The notes under the pieces: model-generated | What the model was told of the DNA's origin: nothing | Databases searched by the model: none | Seen by the model: only the letters and a program-made list of their open reading frames with translations | DNA from: Vreelandella nigrificans | GTDB lineage: Bacteria; Pseudomonadota; Gammaproteobacteria; Pseudomonadales; Halomonadaceae | Length of the DNA stretch: 64,000 bases | NCBI RefSeq assembly: GCF_002374315.1 | Contig: NZ_NWUX01000007.1 | Coordinates: 62,001 to 126,000, forward strand | Reading direction: 5' to 3' | Program-made: the position numbers and the translations under genes | Shown here: positions 20,752 through 29,546 of the stretch, one piece after another | How the letters are laid out: the number at the start of each line of letters is the position of its first letter | Position numbering within the stretch: the stretch's first letter is position 1

Positions 20752-20765
20752 CTTAATCGATTAAG
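20752..20765. promoter_or_regulatory. LacI-family operator O1
   Basis: CTTAATCGATTAAG is a perfect 14-bp palindrome with the central CG dyad typical of LacI/GalR operators. It is a probable target of the LacI-family regulator encoded at 27.2 kb. Confidence 0.75.
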
Positions 20766-20902
20766 GGCACGTAAACCAACAAGATTTTGCTAATAATCGA
20801 CCAATGTCTAAAGCATCAGTTAGATTAGAAAAGGCTTATTAGAGAGATTAGACAAAAGTCGCTATTGAACTTCACGTCAAGAGGCGGCTAACTGGCACAA
20901 TA

Positions 20903-20916
20903 CTTAATCGTTTAAG
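20903..20916. promoter_or_regulatory. LacI-family operator O2
   Basis: CTTAATCGTTTAAG differs from O1 at two central-right positions and keeps the CTTAA/TTAAG arms. It lies 77 bp before the binding-protein start and 151 bp from O1, a spacing that would permit DNA looping. Confidence 0.7.
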
Positions 20917-20992
20917 TAACAGTCCTGAGCGCTCTGAAGAGCCATCACCCAAAATAAATCATTCACAACAATAAACGCCGAGGAACGCCATT

Positions 20993-22264
20993 ATGAACAA
21001 AACCCTACTCATGTCGGCTATTGCTTTAGCCAGCATTACAAGCACCACCAGCGCGGCACACGCCGCTGATCTAACGATTTCTTGCGGTGCAGTCGGTGCA
21101 GAACTAACACTCTGCCAGGAAGGTGTGCGCGCTTGGGAAGAGAGAACCGGCCACAGCGTCGACGTTGTTTCCACACCGAACTCCTCTACCGAGCGTTTAT
21201 CGCTTTACCAGCAAATTCTTTCTGCTAACTCTAGCGATATCGATGTGATGCAAATCGACGTAGTTTGGCCTGGCCTGCTAGCTAATCACCTACTCGACCT
21301 AAGTGAGGTGTTAGGAGAGGATGCTGCCGACGGTCACTTTGAAACCATTGTTACCAACAACACCATTGATGGCCGCCTGGTAGCCATGCCCTGGTTTACT
21401 GACGCAGGCGTGCTCTATTACCGTAAAGACTTACTTGAAAAACATGGTTTCGATGCTCCCTCGACTTGGCAAGAGCTTACCGAGATCGCCCGCACCATCA
21501 AAGATGCAGAGCGGAGCGAGGGCAACAACCGGATGCAGGGTTTTGTCTTCCAAGGCCGTGCTTACGAAGGCCTAACCGTTAATGCCCTTGAGTGGGTGGC
21601 AAGTTTTGGTGGCGGCACTGTGGTTGATAATGAAGGTGAAGTCACTATCAATAACGAACGTGCTGCTGCGGCACTTGACCTCGCAGCATCCTGGATTGGC
21701 GATATTGCACCAGATGGAGTGCTTAATTACACCGAAGAAGAAGCACGCGGCGTTTTCCAAGGTGGCAATGCAGTATTTATGCGTAACTGGCCTTACGCAT
21801 GGTCTCTCGCTCAAAGCGAAGATAGCGACGTACGGGATAACGTTGGGGTTACCCAATTACCTGCTGGCGGTGAAAATGGCCAAAGCGCTGCTGGCTTAGG
21901 CGGCTGGAACTTAGCTGTTTCTCGCTATAGTGATAACCCTGAGCTTGCCGCCGACCTCGTTGCCTTTTTAACCGGGAATGAGGAGCAGAAACGCCGCGCA
22001 ATTCAATCTTCCTATAACCCCACCATCGACGCGCTCTACCAGGATGAAGAAATCCTTGAGGCAGTGCCCTTCTTTGGCACGCTTTACGAAACCTTCGTTA
22101 ACGCTGTAGCCCGTCCTTCTGCGCCTACTGGCAGTGCCTATGGCCGTGTTAGCAACGCATTTTTCAGCACCTCTCACGATGTGCTTTCCGGCACTAAGGA
22201 TGGCACCCAAGCAGTCGCCGATCTTGAAGCCGAACTGGCTCGCCTGAAGCGTCGCAACTGGTAA
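20993..22264 (+). CDS. Extracellular alpha-glucoside/trehalose-maltose binding protein
   Basis: This is a CUT1-family periplasmic solute-binding protein, 423 aa, resembling ThuE/AglE. A Sec signal peptide covers about residues 1-24 (cleavage after AHA). The mature protein shows the usual family-1 SBP pieces: VDVVSTPNSSTERLSLYQQ, a DVMQIDVVWPGLLA segment, MPWFTDAGVLYYRKDLL and the GLGGWNLAVSRYS hinge region. It is the first gene of the plus-strand operon SBP-permease-permease-glucosidase-ATPase and is likely repressed through the two LacI-type operators just upstream. Confidence 0.93.
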   Translation: MNKTLLMSAIALASITSTTSAAHAADLTISCGAVGAELTLCQEGVRAWEERTGHSVDVVSTPNSSTERLSLYQQILSANSSDIDVMQIDVVWPGLLANHLLDLSEVLGEDAADGHFETIVTNNTIDGRLVAMPWFTDAGVLYYRKDLLEKHGFDAPSTWQELTEIARTIKDAERSEGNNRMQGFVFQGRAYEGLTVNALEWVASFGGGTVVDNEGEVTINNERAAAALDLAASWIGDIAPDGVLNYTEEEARGVFQGGNAVFMRNWPYAWSLAQSEDSDVRDNVGVTQLPAGGENGQSAAGLGGWNLAVSRYSDNPELAADLVAFLTGNEEQKRRAIQSSYNPTIDALYQDEEILEAVPFFGTLYETFVNAVARPSAPTGSAYGRVSNAFFSTSHDVLSGTKDGTQAVADLEAELARLKRRNW

Positions 22265-22280
22265 CCCCGGAGCCTGAGCT

Positions 22281-23264
22281 ATGTCGACCTCCATTAAGCA
22301 TAACGACGCGCCCCTTGAGGCGCGTTCTATAATTACCAAACCGCGCCGCGGTACCAAGGTGCGGCGCCAGCGGGTTAAAGCCGCGTGGTTATTTTTAGCA
22401 CCAATGCTGGTTGCACTAACTCTTGTGGCTGGCTGGCCATTGGTGCGTACCTTTTTTCTCAGCTTTACCGATGCCTCACTCTCGGATCTAGGTGCAGCTA
22501 ACTTAATCGGTTTTGAGAACTACTTAATATACGAAGATGGGCGCTGGTATGGCGTGCTAGCTGATCCTATTTGGTGGCGCTCGGTTTGGAACACGGTCTA
22601 CTTCTCAGTGGTATCAGTATCGCTGGAAGTGATTTTCGGCGTGATTGTTGCGCTGATTCTGAATGCCGAGTTTAAAGGGCGCGTGATTGTTCGCGCAGCG
22701 GTGCTTATTCCATGGGCAATTCCGACGATTGTTTCCGCGCAGATGTGGGCGTGGATGCTCAACGACCAATTCGGCATCATCAATCATCTGCTGATGAATG
22801 TGGGCATCATCGATAACCCCATCGCCTGGACCGCCAGCGCCACCTACTCCATGTGGGCGGTAATTATGGTCGATGTTTGGAAAACCATTCCCTTCGTCGC
22901 ACTGCTGGTACTCGCTGCTCTACAGATGCTGCCTAAAGATTGCTACGAAGCTGCTGAGGTAGATGGCATTCACCCGCTGCGGGTGTTCTTTAAGGTCACC
23001 CTACCGTTGATCACCCCAGCGCTAATGGTAGCGGTTATTTTCCGCCTACTGGATGCACTGCGCGTTTTCGATGTGATCTATGTACTGACCTCCAACTCCA
23101 CCAGCACGATGTCGATGTCGGTCTATGCTCGCCAGCAGCTGGTTGAATTCCAGGATGTTGGGTACGGCAGCGCAGCTTCTACTCTGCTGTTCCTCATCAT
23201 TGCTCTCGCCACCATCGCCTACCTCTACCTGGGGCGTAAACAAATCCAATTGGGAGGTGACTGA
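22281..23264 (+). CDS. Sugar ABC transporter permease 1 (MalF/ThuF type)
   Basis: This is an inner-membrane permease of a CUT1 importer, 327 aa, with six predicted helices after a basic N-terminal tail. The EAA loop that contacts the ATPase is seen as YEAAEVDGIHPLRVFFKVTLP. The start follows GGAG 8 bp upstream. The stop overlaps the next permease start as TGATG, so the two permeases are translationally coupled. Confidence 0.93.
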   Translation: MSTSIKHNDAPLEARSIITKPRRGTKVRRQRVKAAWLFLAPMLVALTLVAGWPLVRTFFLSFTDASLSDLGAANLIGFENYLIYEDGRWYGVLADPIWWRSVWNTVYFSVVSVSLEVIFGVIVALILNAEFKGRVIVRAAVLIPWAIPTIVSAQMWAWMLNDQFGIINHLLMNVGIIDNPIAWTASATYSMWAVIMVDVWKTIPFVALLVLAALQMLPKDCYEAAEVDGIHPLRVFFKVTLPLITPALMVAVIFRLLDALRVFDVIYVLTSNSTSTMSMSVYARQQLVEFQDVGYGSAASTLLFLIIALATIAYLYLGRKQIQLGGD

Positions 23265-24106
23265 TGAATACTCGTCAGTTAGCCAAAGTTGCCAAGCGCA
23301 TCGGGTTTTGGGCGCTGATTGCATTGATCATGGTGTATGCCGTTTTCCCGTTCTACTACGCCGTCGTCACCTCATTAAAACCCTCTAGCGACCTGTTCCG
23401 CGTTGAACTTTGGCCTTCGAGCTGGAACCTCGATAACTACGCCCATATTTTCAGCCAGACCAGCTTCCTACGCGCCATTTTCAACTCGATTGTGGTGGCA
23501 TTTAGTGTGGTCTTTATCGCTCTTCTGTTCGGCCTTACTGCTTCCTACGCCCTAGGCCGTGTGCGCTTTCGCGGTCGCTCTACGGTACTACTGGTGATTC
23601 TGGGTGTATCCATGTTCCCTCAGGTAGCGGTGCTTTCGGGGCTGTTTGAGGTGATTCGCTCTTTAAACCTCTATAACAATCCTGCTGGCCTGATCTTGAG
23701 CTACACCATATTCACCTTGCCCTTCACTGTTTGGGTGCTGACCACTTTTATGAAGCAATTACCCATGGAGCTGGAAGAAGCGGCCATTATGGACGGTGCA
23801 ACGCCCTGGGTAACGCTCACCAAAGTGTTTTTGCCGCTCATGTGGCCTGCCATGGCGACCACCGGTCTGCTGGCATTTATCGCTGCCTGGAACGAGTTCC
23901 TGTTTGCTCTCACCTTCACTCTTACCGACGCTCAGCGCACCGTACCCGTCGCTATCGCATTACTTTCTGGCGGCAGCGCCTATGAACTGCCCTGGGGCCC
24001 CATCATGGCTGCATCCGTCGTTGTGACGGTTCCGCTGGTCGTATTAGTGATTATTTTCCAACGCCGAATTGTCTCAGGCCTTACCGCCGGCGCTGTTAAA
24101 GGATAA
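23264..24106 (+). CDS. Sugar ABC transporter permease 2 (MalG/ThuG type)
   Basis: This is the second permease of the heterodimeric importer, 280 aa, with six transmembrane helices and the EAA motif LEEAAIMDGATPWVTLTKVFLP. Together with the first permease and an ATPase dimer it forms the translocation unit. It is followed 10 bp later by the start of alpha-glucosidase 2, consistent with import of an intact glucoside and cytoplasmic hydrolysis. Confidence 0.93.
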   Translation: MNTRQLAKVAKRIGFWALIALIMVYAVFPFYYAVVTSLKPSSDLFRVELWPSSWNLDNYAHIFSQTSFLRAIFNSIVVAFSVVFIALLFGLTASYALGRVRFRGRSTVLLVILGVSMFPQVAVLSGLFEVIRSLNLYNNPAGLILSYTIFTLPFTVWVLTTFMKQLPMELEEAAIMDGATPWVTLTKVFLPLMWPAMATTGLLAFIAAWNEFLFALTFTLTDAQRTVPVAIALLSGGSAYELPWGPIMAASVVVTVPLVVLVIIFQRRIVSGLTAGAVKG

Positions 24107-24116
24107 GGAATTTTTT

Positions 24117-25784
24117 ATGTCAGCTATGGATTCTACTATGCAGGACAACACAACAGCCCAGGCTAACGCTCTGCAAAACACGTTCTGGTGGCGCGGCGGG
24201 GTTATCTATCAGATCTATCCACGCAGCTTTATGGACAGCCGAGGCGATGGTGTTGGTGATCTCAAGGGCATTACTGAAAAGCTTGATTATGTTGCCTCAC
24301 TCAACGTTGATGGTATCTGGCTATCGCCGTTTTTCACTTCTCCAATGCTTGATTTCGGTTACGACATTAGCGACTACCGTGATGTCGACCCGATGTTCGG
24401 CACCTTGGAGGACTTTAAGACGCTGCTTGAAAAAGCCCATTCGCTTGACTTAAAGGTGATGATCGATCAGGTGATTAGCCACACCTCTGACCAACACCCC
24501 TGGTTTAAAGAGAGCCGCCAGGACCGCAGCAACCCCAAAGCAGATTGGTTTGTATGGGCAGACCCTAAACCCGATGGCACGCCGCCTAACAACTGGTTAT
24601 CAATTTTTGGTGGTGCCGCCTGGACCTTTGATTCACGGCGCAAGCAGTATTATCTACACAACTTCTTAACCAGCCAGCCGGACATTAACTTCCACAACCC
24701 AGAGGCACGGCAGGCTCAGCTGGATAATATGCGTTTTTGGCTAGACCTGGGAGTAGATGGCTTCCGACTGGATACCGTCAACTTCTATTTCCACGACGCC
24801 GAACTGCGCGACAATCCTCCAGTTCCGAAAGGAGAAGCCAAAACCTTGGGCGCACCGGAAGCCAACCCCTATACTTGGCAGCGCCACGTTTACGACCTAA
24901 GCCGCCCAGAAAACCTCGGCTTCCTGAAAGACCTGCGGGCACTAATGGACGAATACCCAGGCACCACCACCGTGGGTGAAATTGGTGACGATAATCCGCT
25001 AGAGCGAATGGCAGAATACACCGCTGGTGGTAACAAGCTACATATGGCTTACACCTTTGACCTGCTCAACAAGCCCCACTCAGCGCGCTATATTCATGAG
25101 GTTCTTGAGCGCTTCCAGCGCCTAGCAGGCGACGCTTGGCCATGCTGGGCAACCTCAAACCATGATGTGGTACGCAGCGCAACCCGTTGGGGTGCAGGCG
25201 AAGACCCCCATGCCTACCCCAAAGTGATGCTGGCAATGCTACTGTCACTGCGTGGCAGCGTATGCCTGTACCAAGGCGAAGAGCTTGGCCTACCAGAAGC
25301 CGATGTACCCTTTGAGCGCATCCAAGATCCTTACGGCAAAGTACTTTGGCCAGAATTTAAAGGCCGCGACGGTTGCCGTACGCCGATACCATGGAACGAC
25401 GGTGAACAAGGTGGCTTTTCCAGCGTAGAGCCTTGGCTCCCCATGGCGGACAAACATCGGGATCTTGCCGTAAGCCGTCAGCAGGATGATGCCAACTCCA
25501 CCTTGAATGCCCTGCGCAGCATTCTGGCCTTCCGCCGCCAGTATCCAGCACTGTTTGATGGCGACCTAGCGCTGGTTGATGTAGGCGAAGAGCTTTTAGG
25601 CTTCACCCGCCAAAAAGGCAACGAGACAATTTTGTGCGTATTTAACCTGACCGGCGATGAGCAACGCACCAAGCTATCACTTAACATCGCCAGCGATTTG
25701 GAGATAGCAACGTTTACGACTATGCGGGAAGCTAACGCGCTCACCCTGCCTGCTTACCAAGCCGCTTTTATGCGCGTCGCTTAA
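24117..25784 (+). CDS. GH13 alpha-glucosidase (copy 2, Halomonas HaG type)
   Basis: This is a cytoplasmic GH13 subfamily 23-like alpha-glucosidase. I recognise it as very close to the biochemically characterised Halomonas sp. H11 alpha-glucosidase, which acts on maltose and other short alpha-glucosides. Motifs: WWRGGVIYQIYPRSF, nucleophile region GFRLDTVNF, acid/base region TTTVGEIGDD and ATSNHDVVR. The start at 24117 follows AAGGA; shorter starts at 24126 or 24138 (MQDN) are possible, and the H11 protein begins near the latter. It is embedded in the transporter operon, so the imported sugar is its substrate. Confidence 0.95.
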   Translation: MSAMDSTMQDNTTAQANALQNTFWWRGGVIYQIYPRSFMDSRGDGVGDLKGITEKLDYVASLNVDGIWLSPFFTSPMLDFGYDISDYRDVDPMFGTLEDFKTLLEKAHSLDLKVMIDQVISHTSDQHPWFKESRQDRSNPKADWFVWADPKPDGTPPNNWLSIFGGAAWTFDSRRKQYYLHNFLTSQPDINFHNPEARQAQLDNMRFWLDLGVDGFRLDTVNFYFHDAELRDNPPVPKGEAKTLGAPEANPYTWQRHVYDLSRPENLGFLKDLRALMDEYPGTTTVGEIGDDNPLERMAEYTAGGNKLHMAYTFDLLNKPHSARYIHEVLERFQRLAGDAWPCWATSNHDVVRSATRWGAGEDPHAYPKVMLAMLLSLRGSVCLYQGEELGLPEADVPFERIQDPYGKVLWPEFKGRDGCRTPIPWNDGEQGGFSSVEPWLPMADKHRDLAVSRQQDDANSTLNALRSILAFRRQYPALFDGDLALVDVGEELLGFTRQKGNETILCVFNLTGDEQRTKLSLNIASDLEIATFTTMREANALTLPAYQAAFMRVA

Positions 25785-25860
25785 ACCGGCGCCAACTAGA
25801 ATAGTCAACAATGACAGACGACCCAAAAAAAGCAGGATCGAGGTCGGCGAGGAGTTACCC

Positions 25861-26967
25861 ATGGCAAGTGTCAAGCTTGAAAAGGTCAATAAAACATTTG
25901 GCCGCGACCACATTATTAAAGATGTCGACTTATCCATTGGCGATGGTGAGTTCGTTGTTTTTGTTGGGCCTTCTGGCTGCGGCAAATCCACACTATTGCG
26001 TTTAATTGCCGGACTCGAGTCAATTACTGATGGTGATCTCATCATCGGCGAAACACTTGTCAACGATCTCCCCCCACGGGAGCGCGGCGTCGGCATGGTG
26101 TTTCAGTCATACGCGCTATACCCTCATATGACTGTTTACGACAACATGGCATTTGGCCTAAAGCTTGCCAAAACCGCCAAAGAAACGGTGCATGAGCGGG
26201 TGATGAGCACCGCAAAAATTCTTCAGCTTGAAGAGCTGCTACACCGTAAACCCAAAGCCCTTTCGGGTGGCCAGCGCCAGCGGGTAGCCATGGGCCGAGC
26301 GATGGCGCGGGAGCCACGCATTCTGCTCTTCGATGAGCCGCTCTCCAACCTGGATGCCTCACTAAGAGTTCAGATGCGAAATGAGATCGCAAGGCTGCAT
26401 AACCGCCTTGGCTCAACCATGATTTATGTTACCCACGACCAGGTAGAAGCCATGACCTTGGCGGATAAAATCGTGGTACTCAACCGTGGCAATGTGGAGC
26501 AGGTAGGCAACCCTCACGAACTTTATCAACGGCCAGCAACCAAGTTTGTAGCTGGTTTTATTGGCTCACCAACGATGAATTTTATGCCCGCTGAGCTGAT
26601 CAGCGGAGGAGCCGATGGCTGCCGAGTGAAAGCTGCAGGGCTGAGTGAAGTTCCCCTTCCCCAGGCCGCGCATGACTACCCCAAAGGCACGTCACTAACG
26701 CTAGGTGTGCGGCCCGAGCACCTGCGCTTGGAAGCACCAACGGCCGATAACTGTTTTGATATCGTTAACGTTGAATATCTTGGAAACGAGGTCTACGTTT
26801 ACCTGGATCCCAAAGAGGGTGATACGCTGCTGATTCATCGCAGTGAAGCACCCAGCCAGTGGAAAGAGGGCCAGCAGGTTTCGCTTGTACCCAACACTGA
26901 GCATGTTCATCTGTTTGATGAAAGCGGTACAGCGCTTAAACTTGCCCAAACCCGCTCAGCCGCTTAA
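25861..26967 (+). CDS. ABC transporter ATP-binding protein, MalK/UgpC type (copy 2)
   Basis: This is the ATPase subunit for the permease pair upstream, 368 aa. Walker A GPSGCGKST, Q loop MVFQSYALYPHMT, signature LSGGQRQR, Walker B ILLFDEPLSNLD and H loop YVTHD are all intact, followed by a TOBE regulatory domain (about 240-360). The ribosome-binding site GAGGAG lies 7 bp before the ATG. It parallels copy 1 at 13-14 kb and is clearly a paralogue. Confidence 0.95.
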   Translation: MASVKLEKVNKTFGRDHIIKDVDLSIGDGEFVVFVGPSGCGKSTLLRLIAGLESITDGDLIIGETLVNDLPPRERGVGMVFQSYALYPHMTVYDNMAFGLKLAKTAKETVHERVMSTAKILQLEELLHRKPKALSGGQRQRVAMGRAMAREPRILLFDEPLSNLDASLRVQMRNEIARLHNRLGSTMIYVTHDQVEAMTLADKIVVLNRGNVEQVGNPHELYQRPATKFVAGFIGSPTMNFMPAELISGGADGCRVKAAGLSEVPLPQAAHDYPKGTSLTLGVRPEHLRLEAPTADNCFDIVNVEYLGNEVYVYLDPKEGDTLLIHRSEAPSQWKEGQQVSLVPNTEHVHLFDESGTALKLAQTRSAA

Positions 26968-26996
26968 CAAGCTGCGTTATACATTACAGCGTGACG

Positions 26997-27071
26997 AATA
27001 CGGCCTTGGATGAATGATCCGCACCTTTCTTTATATAAGAGGGTAGTCGACATACCACCAAGGCCGTTATT
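26997..27071 (+). repeat. Long-loop inverted repeat after the transporter operon
   Basis: AATACGGCCTTGG (26997-27009) pairs with CCAAGGCCGTTATT (27058-27071) with one bulged base and a 48-nt loop. It lies between the ATPase gene and the LacI-family gene and could be a transcript 3'-end structure separating the two. Confidence 0.6.
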
Positions 27072-27154
27072 CTTGTGCGCAACCACCTAATAATTAGCCT
27101 GCGTTGTAGTTGTTGTAATACGACGTGACGCACTTAACTTGCTTAGGAAGCACC

Positions 27155-28204
27155 GTGATTGCTCCTCGCCGAATGACACTAAAGGACCTGGCGTTTGAAC
27201 TTGGCGTTTCCACTGCGACGATTTCCAACGCCTTTAACCGCCCCGACCAACTCTCCCCCCTGTTAAGAGAGCGGATCCTAAATGAAGCTAAGCGACTGGG
27301 TTATAACGGCCCAGACGCCAAAGCCCGGAGCCTGCGTACCGGGCGCTCTAGCATTGTGGCGGTAATTTTGGCGGAAAGCCTGACCTACAGCCTGAACGAC
27401 GCCGTGGCCAGTGAGTTTCTTTCCGGCGTTGCAGAGGTGCTTGATGCCCACGGGCACACCATGCTACTGCTAGCAGGCCGAGGACATGCCTCTCAGCCCC
27501 CTGGCTCAGCCAATATCGCCGATGGCTTTATTGTCTACGGCCTAATGCCCAATAATCAGTTGCTCAGCGAACTGCCCGCTCAGCATCCGCTGGTTTCAGT
27601 AGACTTTGATATCGACGGCTGCCCTACAGTGCATATTGATGACCGCGACGCCAGTTATCAGATAGCTCAACATGCTCTTATCCAGCGTCCAAAAAGGCCT
27701 GCCATCGTCAACCTGAGGTTAACCAAAGAGCACTGCAATGGTCGCGTGACCCCTGAGCACACTCTGCTACCGGATAGCAGTACCATCAGTCGAGCGCGTT
27801 TAGCAGGTTTTCACGCCGCATTAACAGAACACGGCTTTGATACAGAGCAGATACCGCTCTGGAACATTGAAGAAAACGTGTTTGATGTGTGCTCACCGGT
27901 AATCACCGAAATATTAGATGTGCCCGCACATCAGCGGCCAGATTTACTGCTATGCATGTCGGATCGTATTGCGCTTACCGCGCTCACGCTGGCAGAGCAG
28001 CGCAACATACGAGTGCCGGAAGAGCTAAGAATTACCGGGTTTGATGGCATTGCGGAAGGGCAATACCGGGCGCCACGTTTGACCACAGTGCGCCAGGATA
28101 GCGCAGGTAAAGGCAGAGTAGCTGCACAGATGATTCTGGGGCGTTTACCAAAAACCCCGCAACTGCTCAAAACCGAGTTACTACTCGGTGGTACTTGCCC
28201 TTGA
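27155..28204 (+). CDS. LacI-family transcriptional regulator of alpha-glucoside genes
   Basis: This is a repressor with an N-terminal LacI HTH (MTLKDLAFELGVSTATISNAFNRP at about residues 7-30) and a periplasmic-binding-protein-like sugar sensor domain ending in LRITGFDGIAEGQYRAPRLT. The GTG at 27155 follows AGGA by about 7 bp and is preferred; ATG at 27173 and the upstream GTG at 27125 are alternatives. The two LacI-type palindromes at 20752 and 20903 are its likely operators, by proximity. The position at the end of the operon is typical of local sugar repressors. Confidence 0.9.
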   Translation: MIAPRRMTLKDLAFELGVSTATISNAFNRPDQLSPLLRERILNEAKRLGYNGPDAKARSLRTGRSSIVAVILAESLTYSLNDAVASEFLSGVAEVLDAHGHTMLLLAGRGHASQPPGSANIADGFIVYGLMPNNQLLSELPAQHPLVSVDFDIDGCPTVHIDDRDASYQIAQHALIQRPKRPAIVNLRLTKEHCNGRVTPEHTLLPDSSTISRARLAGFHAALTEHGFDTEQIPLWNIEENVFDVCSPVITEILDVPAHQRPDLLLCMSDRIALTALTLAEQRNIRVPEELRITGFDGIAEGQYRAPRLTTVRQDSAGKGRVAAQMILGRLPKTPQLLKTELLLGGTCP

Positions 28205-28250
28205 GGAAATCTTGCCCTTGAGGGAATGAAGTTGAGCCTAACAGGAAATT

Positions 28251-28290
28251 GTGCCTGAAAAGCAGCGGCGCTCGCTGGCTTTTCAGGCAC
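28251..28290. terminator. Strong hairpin between convergent lacI-type and gap genes
   Basis: GTGCCTGAAAAGC and GCTTTTCAGGCAC form a perfect 13-bp stem, extended by AGCG/CGCT inside. No long T-run follows on either strand. The position between convergent genes supports a bidirectional terminator role. Confidence 0.65.
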
Positions 28291-28307
28291 ATCTGAAGCC
28301 TGGTACG

Positions 28308-29312
28308 TTACTTAGCAGTCGCCTGCATCGCCAGCGTAGTATCCAACATACGGTTGGAGAAGCCCCACTCGTTGTCGTACCACGCCATGATTTTTACCAA
28401 CCGCCCATTTACACGGGTGTGATTGGCATCAAAGGTCGATGAATTAGCATCGTGATTGAAGTCGATAGAGACCAGTGGCTCAGCGTTAACTGCAAGCACC
28501 GGTGAGTTCGCTGCCGCCTTCTCGATGATGGCGTTAATCTCTTCTTTGCTGGTCTCACGGCTTGCGGTAAAGGTCAGATCCACCAGAGAGACGTTGATAA
28601 CCGGCACACGCACCGCTAAACCATCAAACTTACCCGCCAGCTCCGGCAATACCAAGCCAACCGCCGCTGCAGCACCCGTTTTGGTCGGGATCATCGAGTG
28701 CGTCGCGCTGCGGGCACGGTAAGGGTCTGAGTGGTAGACATCCGACAGATTCTGGTCATTGGTATAGGCATGAATAGTCGTCATTAGCCCGTTTTCAATA
28801 CCGACCGCGTCGTTTAACGCTTTTGCCACCGGTGCCAAACAGTTCGTGGTGCAAGACGCGTTAGAAACAACTGTATGCTCTGCGGTCAGTACGTCTTCGT
28901 TTACCCCATACACAACGGTTGCATCCGCATCAGGGCTGGGTGCAGAAATAAGCACACGTTTCGCCCCTGCTTCAATGTGCTTGGCAGCCGCCTCACGCTT
29001 CGTGAACAGCCCCGTACACTCCATGACCAAATCGATGTTCATTAATGCCCAGGGAAGCTGCGCCGGGTCACGTTCCGATGAAATCGCAATACGATCACCA
29101 TCAACCGTGATGCTCTCCGCATCGTGCTCTACCTTAAAGGGAAAGTGACCATGCACAGTGTCGTGGCGCAGCAAGTGTGAGTTCAGTGAAGGGTCGCCCA
29201 GATCGTTAATCGCAACTACCTGAACACGATCACGGTAACCATTTTCATACAGTGCACGCAGCACATTGCGGCCAATTCGACCAAATCCGTTAATAGCTAC
29301 TCTTATTGTCAT
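28308..29312 (-). CDS. gap: Glyceraldehyde-3-phosphate dehydrogenase
   Basis: This is a glycolytic/gluconeogenic enzyme that oxidises glyceraldehyde 3-phosphate to 1,3-bisphosphoglycerate with NAD(P)+. It is 334 aa, the usual length. The Rossmann motif [10 protein letters not shown] is at residues 7-16 and the catalytic cysteine C154 lies in [12 protein letters not shown]. The C-terminal helix region [12 protein letters not shown] is conserved. INDLGD after strand 2 fits NAD preference, but this was not tested. It is divergent from pyk, and the shared region carries a candidate HexR box. Confidence 0.97.
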   Translation of the reverse strand: MTIRVAINGFGRIGRNVLRALYENGYRDRVQVVAINDLGDPSLNSHLLRHDTVHGHFPFKVEHDAESITVDGDRIAISSERDPAQLPWALMNIDLVMECTGLFTKREAAAKHIEAGAKRVLISAPSPDADATVVYGVNEDVLTAEHTVVSNASCTTNCLAPVAKALNDAVGIENGLMTTIHAYTNDQNLSDVYHSDPYRARSATHSMIPTKTGAAAAVGLVLPELAGKFDGLAVRVPVINVSLVDLTFTASRETSKEEINAIIEKAAANSPVLAVNAEPLVSIDFNHDANSSTFDANHTRVNGRLVKIMAWYDNEWGFSNRMLDTTLAMQATAK

Positions 29313-29443
29313 GGCGGCACCTCAATTAGGCAGTGAGCTTAGATGGCGTTTTGAGAAAAAATTACTAAAAGTACGTATTTAATACCCTTGATGGCTTTCC
29401 CGAGCTGTAAAAAACACTCCAAATGATTAACAGCCACCCAATA

Positions 29444-29458
29444 TGTAGTAAAATTACT
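29444..29458. promoter_or_regulatory. Candidate HexR box between gap and pyk
   Basis: TGTAGTAAAATTACT matches the HexR consensus TGTARTWNAAYTACA as I recall it in 14 of 15 positions. HexR controls gap, pyk, pgi and Entner-Doudoroff genes in many gammaproteobacteria. hexR itself is not in this window. Confidence 0.65.
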
Positions 29459-29546
29459 ATATAAAGACTATCGTAGTCCAATACTAAATCGCTGCCAATC
29501 GATGGCGCGGCCTTACGCGAAAACGCTTTCTACAGGAGCAACAGCC

